DNA of 33,256 bases from Elusimicrobia bacterium CG1_02_37_114 (GCA_001871125.1 MNXB01000021.1:1-33256); one strand, 5' to 3'. Positions 7,639 through 15,713 are shown, counted from the stretch's first letter. Made by a program: numbers and translations. The notes: a model not told the origin generated them from the sequence alone.

Positions 7639-9102
7639 TTAAGCCCAAAAAGGTGCATATTTGGCATGTTTGCGGGATTCGCTGTCTGGTTCAACAGGTT
7701 TAATGACCTTTTCTTCAGTAGCATCTTTAATAAACCGGGATACCATAGCGCTATTTTCCTTTTGTATTCCAAAACGTTCCCTTAATGAAGAATTGGTCAG
7801 GTATTGTTTTTGCACATATTTCAAACAAGCATGTAGATAGGTGGCTCTAACGCGTTCTTTTTTGTCCATTCTTGACAGAGGGCGTTGTGCGAAGAGAGTA
7901 ACTCTTGTGCTACTATCAACAACCTCAAATAGAGGTGCCGGTAATTGATAAAATTCTGTTTGAAAAACGACCTTATCTATTCCGCTACCTCGTTCTTCAC
8001 AAACACCAATCCTTCTCATAAATGAAGCAAGAGATTCGTTACGGGATTTGGGCGGACTATCAAGAAACCGCTCAGGATTGACGAGTGGTTCGCCCGGGTT
8101 TGTTATCTCCATTCGGTCAGAAAAAATCTCTACCATGGGACCTGTTCCATGTATAAATAGGTCTTGATGTATAAGTGCGTTAGCAACGAGTTCACGGACT
8201 GCAATTTCCGGATACATTGGAACACTTTTCCGAAATACTTTTTTTATTTCTTCATTGCTCGGAATTAAAGTATTTACATATTCAATAAGTTCCTTGAATC
8301 CATTAGCGTATCCTTTGCTTCCAACTTGTTCTTTTATTGTTTGAAGCCTTGTCGTATTTTTATATACAATTACTCGTACAGATTTACGTTTTAAATTTTT
8401 AAATTCATCCAGTTTTTTAGCAAAAAGGATTGCTCCTAAATTCGTTATACTATATGACCCGGACTCATTTTTATTTATCATATTATCTTCAGAAAGACGG
8501 TCAATAATACCTTTTTTATTATCTGGTAAAGGTTGAGCAATAAGTTCAAAATAAGACGGATAATCCAGTAATCGAAGTATTTCATCAGCATCCACTTTCT
8601 CTACAGCATACATATCCTCAAAAGGAGTTGTGTCAAATATACGCCAAAGCCGGCGTTCTTTTTCAGGAAATTCTTTCAAGAGTTTCTTGTATGACCCGAT
8701 ACGAATATACTCTTTACCTTGAAATTGAACCGGATGACGGAATGCTCGCTCAATTTCAAGAATAACAACCATGCCTTTTTCGGTCTGTAATTCATAAAAG
8801 CAGAAATTGATTTTCGGGGCAAGTTGGTGGAGTAGCCAGTTTTCTAGTTGTTCGTTGCCTATTTTCCGATTCTGTGGTTGAAAGTCTGTGCCTACAATGT
8901 CATGGTCCTCTGTCTTAATACCCCATATAAGATATCCAAATACTTTTCCTGAAAGCGCTGCAGAGTTAGAAAGTGCAGAAATATATTCTCCAATTTCTTT
9001 TGGATCAGCATTATTGTGCTTAAACTCAAGCCATTCAGTCTCTTTTGGCAGAGAACTTAATTCTTTGAGTAAATTCAATAGATATTTATGGGTATACGTC
9101 AT
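7639..9102 (-). CDS. AlbA_2/Schlafen-like ATP-binding putative regulator
   Basis: 487 residues. The N-terminal AlbA_2 (Schlafen-like) domain shows TEWLEFKHNNADP, ISALSNSAAL and GYLIWGIK (about 18-65). The C-terminal half has the GHKL/HATPase_c_4 segments ELVANALIHQD, MEITNPGEP and EERGSGIDKV, followed by a short helical winged-helix-like tail. A GGGGA site precedes the ATG. Proteins of this build are usually annotated as transcriptional regulators or RNA/DNA-binding ATPases and are common in type I restriction loci. The second copy in this window (11254-12723) is only a distant paralog. It stands alone between relics, so partner genes cannot be named. Confidence 0.85.
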   Translation of the reverse strand: MTYTHKYLLNLLKELSSLPKETEWLEFKHNNADPKEIGEYISALSNSAALSGKVFGYLIWGIKTEDHDIVGTDFQPQNRKIGNEQLENWLLHQLAPKINFCFYELQTEKGMVVILEIERAFRHPVQFQGKEYIRIGSYKKLLKEFPEKERRLWRIFDTTPFEDMYAVEKVDADEILRLLDYPSYFELIAQPLPDNKKGIIDRLSEDNMINKNESGSYSITNLGAILFAKKLDEFKNLKRKSVRVIVYKNTTRLQTIKEQVGSKGYANGFKELIEYVNTLIPSNEEIKKVFRKSVPMYPEIAVRELVANALIHQDLFIHGTGPMVEIFSDRMEITNPGEPLVNPERFLDSPPKSRNESLASFMRRIGVCEERGSGIDKVVFQTEFYQLPAPLFEVVDSSTRVTLFAQRPLSRMDKKERVRATYLHACLKYVQKQYLTNSSLRERFGIQKENSAMVSRFIKDATEEKVIKPVEPDSESRKHAKYAPFWA

Positions 9103-9185
9103 ATCGTTTCCCCTGGATCAGATTTATGACTGCAGATTCAAACCTTGAGAAATTTAAAAAAACCCAAAATATATTGACTTATTGT

Positions 9186-9211
9186 AAGAATCAGAATCGT
9201 CCTAATACTTT
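9186..9211 (-). repeat. 26-bp dispersed repeat, copy 3
   Basis: AAGAATCAGAATCGTCCTAA on the plus strand, continuing TACTTT; three substitutions relative to copy 1. Confidence 0.75.
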
Positions 9212-9213
9212 TT

Positions 9214-9238
9214 AGTTGTCCGATTTTTTCGGACAACT
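9214..9238. repeat. perfect hairpin, 10-bp arms
   Basis: AGTTGTCCGA, five T, TCGGACAACT. On the minus strand the same bases encode ELSEKIGQL. It is not an obvious terminator because no T-run follows on either strand. Confidence 0.85.
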
Positions 9239-9252
9239 CATCTATGGAATTT

Positions 9253-9271
9253 GTGCAACCAGTGGTTGCAC
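9253..9271. repeat. perfect hairpin, 8-bp arms
   Basis: GTGCAACC-agt-GGTTGCAC followed by four T on the plus strand. It is the second of two hairpins within 60 bp; it could act as a weak plus-strand terminator but probably belongs to the relic coding sequence. Confidence 0.7.
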
Positions 9272-9315
9272 TTTTGGTTTATCCCTGTAGTTAAGATAAA
9301 ATTTTTTCATATATT

Positions 9316-9735
9316 TTAGGTTTCTTTCAGAATATCCGCTGTACCACCGGATCTTAATAATTCAAATATGTCAAAATTTTCGTTATTTACAACAGTTCTT
9401 ATAACCCATATTGATAATTTAGCAGCTATTTCACTTTTTAGTGTCCTTTGGGCAATGGTAATAATTCCTTTTAAATTGAAAGCATAAATTTTTCGTCTAA
9501 CACCGCTTAACAACATATTATTATGTTTTTTAATTTTATGATACTCAATGTCATTGATAAGGAACACATCAAATTCTGAAAATCGTTCTTTGTTTATTGA
9601 AGCAGTAAACAATAAATATTTTTTCGTAATACTAAAAAACTCTGCTAAGTCTTTATCAATAACACAATATTCACCTCTTAACCAATATACTCTTATCCGC
9701 TTTCCTTCAAATGAAATGTATTTATATTTTTCCAT
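9316..9735 (-). CDS. ORF6N-domain DNA-binding protein, short
   Basis: 139 residues. The N-terminal two thirds fits the ORF6N (KilA-N-related) pattern: a beta-rich start with GEYCVIDKDLAEFFSI, then KERFSEFDVFLIND, then YAFNLKGIITIAQRTLKSE followed by an Ala/Lys helix. ORF6N proteins are usually about 170-300 residues and often carry a C-terminal helical domain, absent here. The core is diverged: the usual NxxRFP motif is replaced by NKERFSE. These proteins come from phages and recur in type I restriction loci. It stands alone, with no close downstream partner. Confidence 0.7.
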   Translation of the reverse strand: MEKYKYISFEGKRIRVYWLRGEYCVIDKDLAEFFSITKKYLLFTASINKERFSEFDVFLINDIEYHKIKKHNNMLLSGVRRKIYAFNLKGIITIAQRTLKSEIAAKLSIWVIRTVVNNENFDIFELLRSGGTADILKET

Positions 9736-9861
9736 AAATCAGTGTTTTACTTAGCTTAACGACTAAACATCTGAGACGTAGCTTCCCCCCACGCATTAAT
9801 AGAATTTTGTTCTCTATTATTTCTTGAGGGATTATTGCCTTCATCGTTTATATTCCTTTCT

Positions 9862-9898
9862 TTTGGTCATTCTGATCCCGCCGTGGCGGGAGAAGAAT
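9862..9898. repeat. GTCATT...AATCTC palindromic repeat, copy 1
   Basis: Begins GGTCATTCTGA, has the hairpin TCCCGCC-gt-GGCGGGA in its middle and ends AGAATCTC. It matches the layout of the dispersed 'cattctgag...gaatctc' palindromic elements of many bacterial genomes. Confidence 0.65.
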
Positions 9899-9930
9899 CT
9901 CACCCCCACCAATTCCCCATTGCTGGTTTA

Positions 9931-9979
9931 TATGTCATTGCGAGCCCGTCAATCTTTGCATGACAAGGCGTGACAATCT
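9931..9979. repeat. GTCATT...AATCTC palindromic repeat, copy 2
   Basis: Begins GTCATTGCGAG and ends TGACAATCTCA, with a diverged middle. Same family as the copy 33 bp to the left. Confidence 0.6.
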
Positions 9980-9984
9980 CATTC

Positions 9985-10010
9985 AAAAAGAATCAGAACC
10001 GTCCCCATAC
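9985..10010 (-). repeat. 26-bp dispersed repeat, copy 4
   Basis: AAGAATCAGAACCGTCCCCA on the plus strand, continuing TACTTT; one substitution from copy 1. It lies 50 bp downstream of the hsdS stop. Confidence 0.85.
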
Positions 10011-10059
10011 TTTCAAAAGGCTTAAAAAATTCACCGTGAATGTGAAAATAAAAATATTA

Positions 10060-11250
10060 TTAATACCTTAATTTAATCTCTCCTGTCATTAATTTATTAA
10101 GCATAGAATTAAAAAGTTCTTGGAACGATTCTTTTTTTATTTCATGTAAATTTATTTTTTGATCTATAAATTGAAGAATACTCGCTATTTTATTTTGTTC
10201 TTCAATTTTAGGTACTGGAATTAATATTTTTTCGATTTGTGAAGTACTAATATTGGGTTGCTGAGAACCCGAAGCACCTAAACCAATTGAATATACAAAA
10301 TATGGATTAAAAAGAATTTGTAAAAGATATTCAATATTAACTCCCAAAGACGTTATAAATCTAGCAACGCGTTGGTTAAGCAAGCAAGGGCAATCTTCTT
10401 TGCAAAGACGAGTTATTTTTATACCTCCTGACACTATAGGACGTGTTAATGCAATTACTAAATCTCCTGGTTTTAAAAGATATTCAGAAAATTCATTTTC
10501 AAATGAAATTGGCAAAAATGCAATATCATCCCAAGAAGTTCTTCCAAATGAAACATTTGATATTCTAAAAATCCGAATCCCTTCCTTTTTATAATCACTG
10601 CTCTTAAATGCATATCCACCTTGTACCTTAGCAACATTCCCTATATTGTTAACTTCCCAACTTTCAGGAATTTCACCGATTTCGGTTTGTTTGGTTTTCT
10701 CGTTGTAGACACCATGAGTAAAAAGATGTTGCATTGTCGATTTTTTTAGTTCTTGTGTAGTTTTGATAATTTCGTCCTGCACTTCTATTGCTTTTTGGAT
10801 TTCATACAATACCGCTGATATTTTTTTCTGTTCCGGGAGAGGGGGAAACATACATTTAATTTGATACACATTTTCACGATTTAATCCGGGAATAGTACTG
10901 TGATAATTCATTAGCGAAAGACCAAGAGAGGATAATAAGTACGATATAAATCGTAAATCATTTTCATCACGAAGAGTAATATAATAAGTAGTATCAATCG
11001 GCCAAAAATCTTCGTTTGTATAATGTACTTCACCACAAGAACCTTTTCTTCCAATAATGATTCCAGGACCTTTAACTAATGCTTTATTATGATAATCCAC
11101 AATACCATTAGAACCAAAAACAGGGTATTTGCCCTCAATACGATCTCTTTTAGGTAAAGATTTACCATAGTTAAGTTCTATTTCTTGCCCAAGATTCGTT
11201 TCTTTCCACACTTCAGGCAAACCGTTTATTTGATTTTCTTTTCTTTCCAT
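10060..11250 (-). CDS. hsdS: type I restriction-modification specificity subunit
   Basis: 396 residues with two target-recognition domains, each followed by a helical spacer. The first TRD (about 15-130) ends at the conserved PPLPEQKKISAVL helix start. The central spacer AIEVQDEIIKTTQELKKSTM leads to the join segment GEIPESWEVNNIG. The second TRD (about 205-345) ends with PKIEEQNKIASILQFIDQKI. HsdS sets the bipartite DNA target read by the methylase and nuclease complexes. It follows the AlbA_2 gene with a 3-bp gap, so hsdM, the AlbA_2 gene and hsdS form one transcript. Its sequence specificity cannot be predicted. Confidence 0.95.
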   Translation of the reverse strand: MERKENQINGLPEVWKETNLGQEIELNYGKSLPKRDRIEGKYPVFGSNGIVDYHNKALVKGPGIIIGRKGSCGEVHYTNEDFWPIDTTYYITLRDENDLRFISYLLSSLGLSLMNYHSTIPGLNRENVYQIKCMFPPLPEQKKISAVLYEIQKAIEVQDEIIKTTQELKKSTMQHLFTHGVYNEKTKQTEIGEIPESWEVNNIGNVAKVQGGYAFKSSDYKKEGIRIFRISNVSFGRTSWDDIAFLPISFENEFSEYLLKPGDLVIALTRPIVSGGIKITRLCKEDCPCLLNQRVARFITSLGVNIEYLLQILFNPYFVYSIGLGASGSQQPNISTSQIEKILIPVPKIEEQNKIASILQFIDQKINLHEIKKESFQELFNSMLNKLMTGEIKLRY

Positions 11251-11253
11251 TAT

Positions 11254-12723
11254 TTATCCTTCCATGCTTCGCTTAATTTTTTTGTTTGTAACATACTTCT
11301 GAAATCTACTCTTGGGTTTATCCGGTATTGTTCGTTTTAAGTATTTTTTTTCTAACAAAGGTGTTAATATTTCTTTTAAAAAATATACTCTGTGTTTCAA
11401 ATTTATAAACTGCATCATTTCTTTTGATGTATGCGGTTGTTCGCAAAACTTTAATATTTTGGCTAACCTATCTCTTTTTTCCACTTGTGCGGTGACTTGT
11501 GCGGTGACTTGTGCGGTGACTTTTTGCCCGACTTGATTTTCGGGGTAAGGGAATATTATTGTAAATTTATCATTTTTCTCATCACTTTCCCAATGAGCTT
11601 CCGGCAAACCGTATTTTTTCAACTCTAAAATCTGCGTCTGAAAACCGGTGCCTTTTGATTCAGACCAACCCATATCGTAAAACACAGGAGCTATCAGGCT
11701 ATTACGGAGTTCGGAACCGGGAGTCGCAAAGTTATTCGGGTCTTTAAGCGAATACCCGGGATTATAAAATTCAATCCTGTCATTATAAATTCTGATTTGC
11801 GAAGGTGAGGGATGGAAATAATTCTGATGCATCAAAAGATTACTGAGAGCTTCTCTTAATGCATTCCTGAACGGGTCATCGTCTATACGGGTGAGATTTT
11901 TCCCTAACTTAAATGGCATCAGGAAAAACCTGTCAAAAATATCAAGGACGTGCATCCTGATATTAAACAGATTGCCGCGTAAATCGGTTGACAGAAACGG
12001 GTCTTTGTCCTTGCCCCATTCGGTTCCTCTTATTCTTATTACATCAACCCTGAAATGCGGGATATATCTTTTTATTTCTCCAACCTTACCGAAAAGTAAA
12101 ATACCTGCTAAAGTCAGCTGTTTACCTTCTTTTGAAAGCAATTTGTATGCTTTTAGTAAATCTTCGGTTCTTGAAGGAAGTTGCGTTTCATGTTTTTTTC
12201 GGGAGTCGTACGCACTCCTGAAAAGCGAAACAGTCTTTTTATCAATGTCTTTTAGTGAGGTACCTTTAAATACATGTGCATCCGGCGCACCTTCTCTTTC
12301 ATGATAGAATCTATGGACATCCCTGTCCGTTAACCTACAATTTACAGAGCCGATTCTTTTATAACCGCCTTTTATAGGTCCTGCATCTTTTATGTAAATT
12401 GGTTTTTCATTTCTTAATGCTTCTTCTACAATTATTTTTATGAAATATCTCTTTCCTATTTTTTCTATGAAGGTATTTGTAACGGGACAGAAATTAAACT
12501 TCTGGCTGATAGTTGAAACTAAATCATCAACAAGTTTTTGTGGATTTTCCACGCCCTGCCTGATTATGCTGGTTCCATCTTGTTTTATTCCTAAAATAAT
12601 AACCCCGCCTTTTGTATTGGCAAATGCTGAAATGGTCTGGTAAATACTTAGAGGTAGTTGATTCTTTGCCTCTTTGTATTCAATATTTTTTGATTCAAAG
12701 TTCTTTAGTTTTAGTCTATCCAT
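11254..12723 (-). CDS. AlbA_2/Schlafen-like ATP-binding protein inside the hsd operon
   Basis: 489 residues. AlbA_2 domain at the N-terminus (ESKNIEYKEAKNQLP, FANTKGGVIILGIKQDG), a GHKL-like C-terminal half (ALREALSNLLMHQNYF, RIEFYNPGYSLKDP, SESKGTGF), then a linker and a terminal winged-helix-like region with CEQPHTSKEMMQFI. The linker holds three tandem copies of VTAQ, encoded by a 12-bp direct repeat at 11483-11518. It sits 15 bp after hsdM and 3 bp before hsdS. This three-gene order is common, and the middle gene may regulate the system; its real function is unproven. Confidence 0.88.
   Translation of the reverse strand: MDRLKLKNFESKNIEYKEAKNQLPLSIYQTISAFANTKGGVIILGIKQDGTSIIRQGVENPQKLVDDLVSTISQKFNFCPVTNTFIEKIGKRYFIKIIVEEALRNEKPIYIKDAGPIKGGYKRIGSVNCRLTDRDVHRFYHEREGAPDAHVFKGTSLKDIDKKTVSLFRSAYDSRKKHETQLPSRTEDLLKAYKLLSKEGKQLTLAGILLFGKVGEIKRYIPHFRVDVIRIRGTEWGKDKDPFLSTDLRGNLFNIRMHVLDIFDRFFLMPFKLGKNLTRIDDDPFRNALREALSNLLMHQNYFHPSPSQIRIYNDRIEFYNPGYSLKDPNNFATPGSELRNSLIAPVFYDMGWSESKGTGFQTQILELKKYGLPEAHWESDEKNDKFTIIFPYPENQVGQKVTAQVTAQVTAQVEKRDRLAKILKFCEQPHTSKEMMQFINLKHRVYFLKEILTPLLEKKYLKRTIPDKPKSRFQKYVTNKKIKRSMEG
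11483..11518. repeat. three exact 12-bp tandem repeats coding the VTAQ linker
   Basis: ACTTGTGCGGTG repeated three times without a change, with a partial fourth unit following. The unit length is a multiple of three, so copy-number change would alter linker length without breaking the frame. Confidence 0.95.
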
Positions 12724-12738
12724 TTTTGAATAACCTAA

Positions 12739-14547
12739 CTATAATTTTATCTGACTGAATATTTTCTTTAATTCCTCATCCGATTCCTTTGATTTTTCAT
12801 CAAGTGTTTTAAGTTCTTCAAGAATTTCCGGGATAGGCCGATAACTTTCTTTTTGGGAAGTGTCAATATATCTTGACGGTGACAGATTGTAATCACTTTC
12901 CGTCGCTTCTTCCTTTGTTATCACTTTGACAAATTTTTCTATATTTTCGCCTTTGATAAATGCCTGTGCTATTTTCTTTATACTTTCGTCGGGCAGATAA
13001 TTCTTTGGCCTGCCTTTTTTGAATTCCTGGCTGGCATTTATAAGAATGATTTTACCTTTGCGTTTTGGTGGCTTGTTTTTATTTAGAAATACGATAATAC
13101 CCGCTGCGGGAGTATTATAAAAAAGATTGTCAGGTAAAAGTATTACGCCTTCAATAATATCCTGTTCAATAAACCATTTTCTGATTATTTTTTCTTTGTC
13201 TTCATTTTGACTCCCGATTCCCCGGGTAACTGCACCGGTATCAAGCACAACCGCAGCCCTGCCATTTGATTTTAATGAAGCTGCTGTATGCTGTAGCCAG
13301 GCCCAGTCTGCTTTCCCTGTGGTAACACCACCCTGTGATTCAAACCTGTCAAAAGGCTCATTTTCGTAAGTAGTTGTGTCAAAGGGCTGATTCCACATAG
13401 GATTTGCAATAACAATGTCAAATTTTTTCAGACCGGAATCCGTTTCTTTGAATTTTGGGTTTGTCATTGAATTTCCGCGAACTATCTCGCCTTCCATATC
13501 GTGAATAACCATATTCATTCTTGCAATAGCATAACTTGAGCCTGTGAGTTCCTGACCATAAAGTTTTAACGGCCGATTGACCTTAATTTCACGCTCTTTT
13601 AAAGCCAGTTCGCATTTTATTAATAGTCCGGCTGAGCCGCAGGCATAATCATAAACCTCTTCACCCTGGTTTGGACGGATAATATAAGCCATTAGCCAGC
13701 CCACTTCTGTGGGTGTGAAGAATTCACCAGCACTCTGTCCCTGTCCTTCAGCAAATTTTCTAAGAAGATATTCATAGGCACGACCTAAAAAGTCGGGCTC
13801 AACATTATATAGTCCTAATCTATACCGAGAATCAGATAATGCTTCTATTATACCGGATAAAGCAGAATCGCTGATTTCTCTTTCGCCGTTGCGTGTTTCG
13901 TTATAATCAACAATATCAATTACTCCGCTGAGTTTCGGATTTTCTTTAACGATAAGCCGCATTGTCATAGTGAGTTGCTCACCGAGTGTTTTAGGCTTTT
14001 TATCCTTTTGCCAGTTAAACTGAACCCTTCGGCATACAACTCCCCAGCGTGTTTCAGGCGGTAAATAAAACCTGACAATTGAGTGGTCGGCTTCTATAAT
14101 GGACAAAGCTGTTTCCTCGTCATTATATTTTTCAACAAGACGGGTAACTTCATCATCAAAAACATCTGAAAGCCGTTTTATAAAAACCAATGGGAGGATG
14201 TAATCCTTGAACTTCGGAGCATCCTTTTCTCCTCTTATGGAACAGGCGGCATTCCAGAGCATTTGCTCCATTGATTTTGTGCTTAGAACGTCATCTTTTG
14301 AAATTCTCTTTCTTCTTTTAATTGTGCCTGCAGTTGTACTTTCGTCCATTTGCTCAAAATCAAGTTCGGATTCTTCAATTAAGTTAAGTATCGCTTTTTT
14401 TGCTTTTCCTCGCGGCTCTATTTTTCCGTTTTCCCAGCGATTAAGTGTTGTAAACGAAACCCCGAGTTTTGCGGCAAGTCCCTCTTGCGTTAATCCTAAC
14501 TTTTTGCGCAACTGGGTTATTATCTCAGGCATATTCTTGACATCCAT
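12739..14547 (-). CDS. hsdM: type I DNA methyltransferase subunit with fused N-terminal XRE domain
   Basis: 602 residues from the ATG at 14547, chosen because GGAGG lies 5 bases upstream; the open frame continues to 14616 but would then overlap the promoter. Residues about 6-60 form an XRE-type helix-turn-helix (ITQLRKKLGLTQEGLAAKLG, VSFTTLNRWENG). The N6-adenine methylase follows with the helical HsdM N-domain, GEFFTP (274-279), the SAM motif YACGSAG (about 301-307) and the catalytic motif NPMW (382-385, a variant of NPPY/F). It methylates adenine in the HsdS-defined site. Standard HsdM has no XRE domain; the fusion plus the palindromes over its own promoter points to autoregulation. Confidence 0.93.
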   Translation of the reverse strand: MDVKNMPEIITQLRKKLGLTQEGLAAKLGVSFTTLNRWENGKIEPRGKAKKAILNLIEESELDFEQMDESTTAGTIKRRKRISKDDVLSTKSMEQMLWNAACSIRGEKDAPKFKDYILPLVFIKRLSDVFDDEVTRLVEKYNDEETALSIIEADHSIVRFYLPPETRWGVVCRRVQFNWQKDKKPKTLGEQLTMTMRLIVKENPKLSGVIDIVDYNETRNGEREISDSALSGIIEALSDSRYRLGLYNVEPDFLGRAYEYLLRKFAEGQGQSAGEFFTPTEVGWLMAYIIRPNQGEEVYDYACGSAGLLIKCELALKEREIKVNRPLKLYGQELTGSSYAIARMNMVIHDMEGEIVRGNSMTNPKFKETDSGLKKFDIVIANPMWNQPFDTTTYENEPFDRFESQGGVTTGKADWAWLQHTAASLKSNGRAAVVLDTGAVTRGIGSQNEDKEKIIRKWFIEQDIIEGVILLPDNLFYNTPAAGIIVFLNKNKPPKRKGKIILINASQEFKKGRPKNYLPDESIKKIAQAFIKGENIEKFVKVITKEEATESDYNLSPSRYIDTSQKESYRPIPEILEELKTLDEKSKESDEELKKIFSQIKL

Positions 14548-14566
14548 ATCAACCTCCAAACTCATA

Positions 14567-14580
14567 AATGCTATAGCATT
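14567..14580. promoter_or_regulatory. perfect palindrome AATGCTATAGCATT, probable operator of hsdM
   Basis: A 14-bp perfect palindrome at the predicted transcription start of hsdM. A matching half-site (TATAGCATTT, 14590-14599) overlaps the -10 box, so the longer arms AAATGCTATA and TATAGCATTT also form an inverted repeat with a 14-bp gap. Binding here would block the promoter. Confidence 0.75.
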
Positions 14581-14587
14581 ATAGCGG

Positions 14588-14616
14588 AGTATAGCATTTT
14601 TTAATGGTTTTGTCAA
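14588..14616 (-). promoter_or_regulatory. sigma-70 type promoter of the hsdM operon
   Basis: Minus strand TTGACA (14611-14616), 17-bp spacer, TATACT (14588-14593). Predicted start about 14581, giving a leader of some 33 bases to the hsdM ATG. Confidence 0.85.
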
Positions 14617-14655
14617 CCTATTTCTGGGTTTTTTTGGATGAGAAACGATATTTCA

Positions 14656-15642
14656 CTACTCTAAAAGCAGTTCTTTCAGGAGGTCTTTGTCTTTATATAA
14701 CCTTATGACATATCTGTCGGGTTTTACGGCGAATTTCATTGTAATTGATACGCGGTGAGTGTTTCCCAAAAGACCAAACGGGACATAAGCATAGTCTATA
14801 TTGTAACTCTCCTTGATAATACCAAACCCGAATGAAAACATACCGTTTTCAGTTAAACCTGTTTTACTGAATGAATTGTTCTTAAACCCTGCACGGAGAC
14901 TTCCTAAGTCAGACATATTATATTCTATTCCGAACCTCACATCTGTGGGTTCACTTGAAGAAAATCCGCTGTCCATAGCAAGAATAAGATTATCTATTAT
15001 TCTGTAACCTAATCCTGCCCATAACTTAGCAGGTAAAGGCTCGTTGACTTTTATGAATTTTACAGAGGGACCTATGTTTTCAATCTTTATTCCAAAAGTT
15101 AAATTCTCAACAGGCGTTTCATTTAAACTACCTATATCAAGTGCTATTGTATTTTCCTGATATTGTGCAATTTGTTCGGATATGTATTTTAGTTTAAAGC
15201 CGATACTGTGTCCCTGTAAGAATTCAGTCCCGTAAGCTACTCCTAAAGACAAATCCCGTGATGAGAAATCAGAGGTTCTTCTTCCGTTGACATCACGGCC
15301 CGTCATTTCACCCATATGCAGGTAGTTGAATTCAAAACCAAACCCGCTGGAATCCGTGATTCTGTTGACAAACATGGCGTTCTCATAACGGACATCATCT
15401 AACCATTCAGTGTGTGCTAATGAAACCTGTTTGCGTGATATCAGGCTTAGTCCTGCGGGATTTGTGTTCATTGTATTTATGTCATCGGACAGTCCGCAGT
15501 ATGCACCTGAAAGTGCTAACGGTCTTGCCCCCTGGCTGATGTTTAAGAAATCAAATACAGTCGTGCCGGAAGAAAATAAGGGCAGAGAGGTTGCAATGAC
15601 CAGCAGGAAAATAAAAATCGTAGTTTTAATAATATCTTTCAT
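14656..15642 (-). CDS. PorV/PorQ-family outer-membrane beta-barrel protein
   Basis: 328 residues with a signal peptide (hydrophobic stretch about 8-24). The mature start FDFLNISQGARPLALSGAYC and then INTMNTNPAGLSL is the PorV/PorQ (UPF0164-like) signature. The rest alternates in barrel fashion with aromatic strand ends. In type IX secretion PorV acts as a shuttle that carries substrates from the translocon. It lies 71 bp downstream of the giant secreted protein, whose C-terminus resembles a type IX or FlgD-type domain, so the two probably work together. No other secretion gene is in the window, so the complete pathway is inference. Confidence 0.82.
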   Translation of the reverse strand: MKDIIKTTIFIFLLVIATSLPLFSSGTTVFDFLNISQGARPLALSGAYCGLSDDINTMNTNPAGLSLISRKQVSLAHTEWLDDVRYENAMFVNRITDSSGFGFEFNYLHMGEMTGRDVNGRRTSDFSSRDLSLGVAYGTEFLQGHSIGFKLKYISEQIAQYQENTIALDIGSLNETPVENLTFGIKIENIGPSVKFIKVNEPLPAKLWAGLGYRIIDNLILAMDSGFSSSEPTDVRFGIEYNMSDLGSLRAGFKNNSFSKTGLTENGMFSFGFGIIKESYNIDYAYVPFGLLGNTHRVSITMKFAVKPDRYVIRLYKDKDLLKELLLE

Positions 15643-15658
15643 GAGATACTTCTTAATT

Positions 15659-15703
15659 AAATCCCCCTCTCTCCCACTTTGATAAAGGGGGAATAAAAAG
15701 AGG
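15659..15703. repeat. C/G-rich palindromic dispersed repeat between genes
   Basis: AAATCCCCCTCT followed by CCCACTTTGATAAAGGGGGA and AGAGGGATT. Same general build as the repeat inside hsdR (4924-4973) but more diverged. Confidence 0.55.
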
Positions 15704-15713
15704 GATTCATTAC

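Larger units (their letters stand above)
9204..9281 (-). pseudogene. short relic with palindrome-coded peptide ELSEKIGQLK
   Basis: The minus strand encodes TKSATTGCTNSIDELSEKIG then QLK, bounded upstream by an in-frame stop. ELSEKIGQLK is a phrase I recall from BRO-type antirepressors at the same site that carries VVTFCHGLK in the other relics. The frame runs straight into copy 3 of the dispersed repeat. The codons coincide with two hairpins (9214-9238 and 9253-9271). The gene identity is tentative because so little is left. Confidence 0.4.
9736..10059. other. gene-free spacer with three dispersed repeats
   Basis: No gene is supported. It contains two elements of the family that begins GTCATT and ends AATCTC (9862-9898 and 9931-9979) and copy 4 of the 26-bp repeat, in that order, so this is a landing zone for palindromic repeats between the ORF6N gene and hsdS. 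Confidence 0.6.

Noticed and set aside
11483-11518. Short tandem repeats as a CRISPR-like array
   Set aside because: Units are 12 bp with no spacers and lie in a coding frame. No array with regular spacers was found anywhere in the window.
14548-14616. Longer hsdM start at 14616
   Set aside because: It would place the start codon within the -35 box and has no ribosome site; the ATG at 14547 has GGAGG 5 bases upstream.
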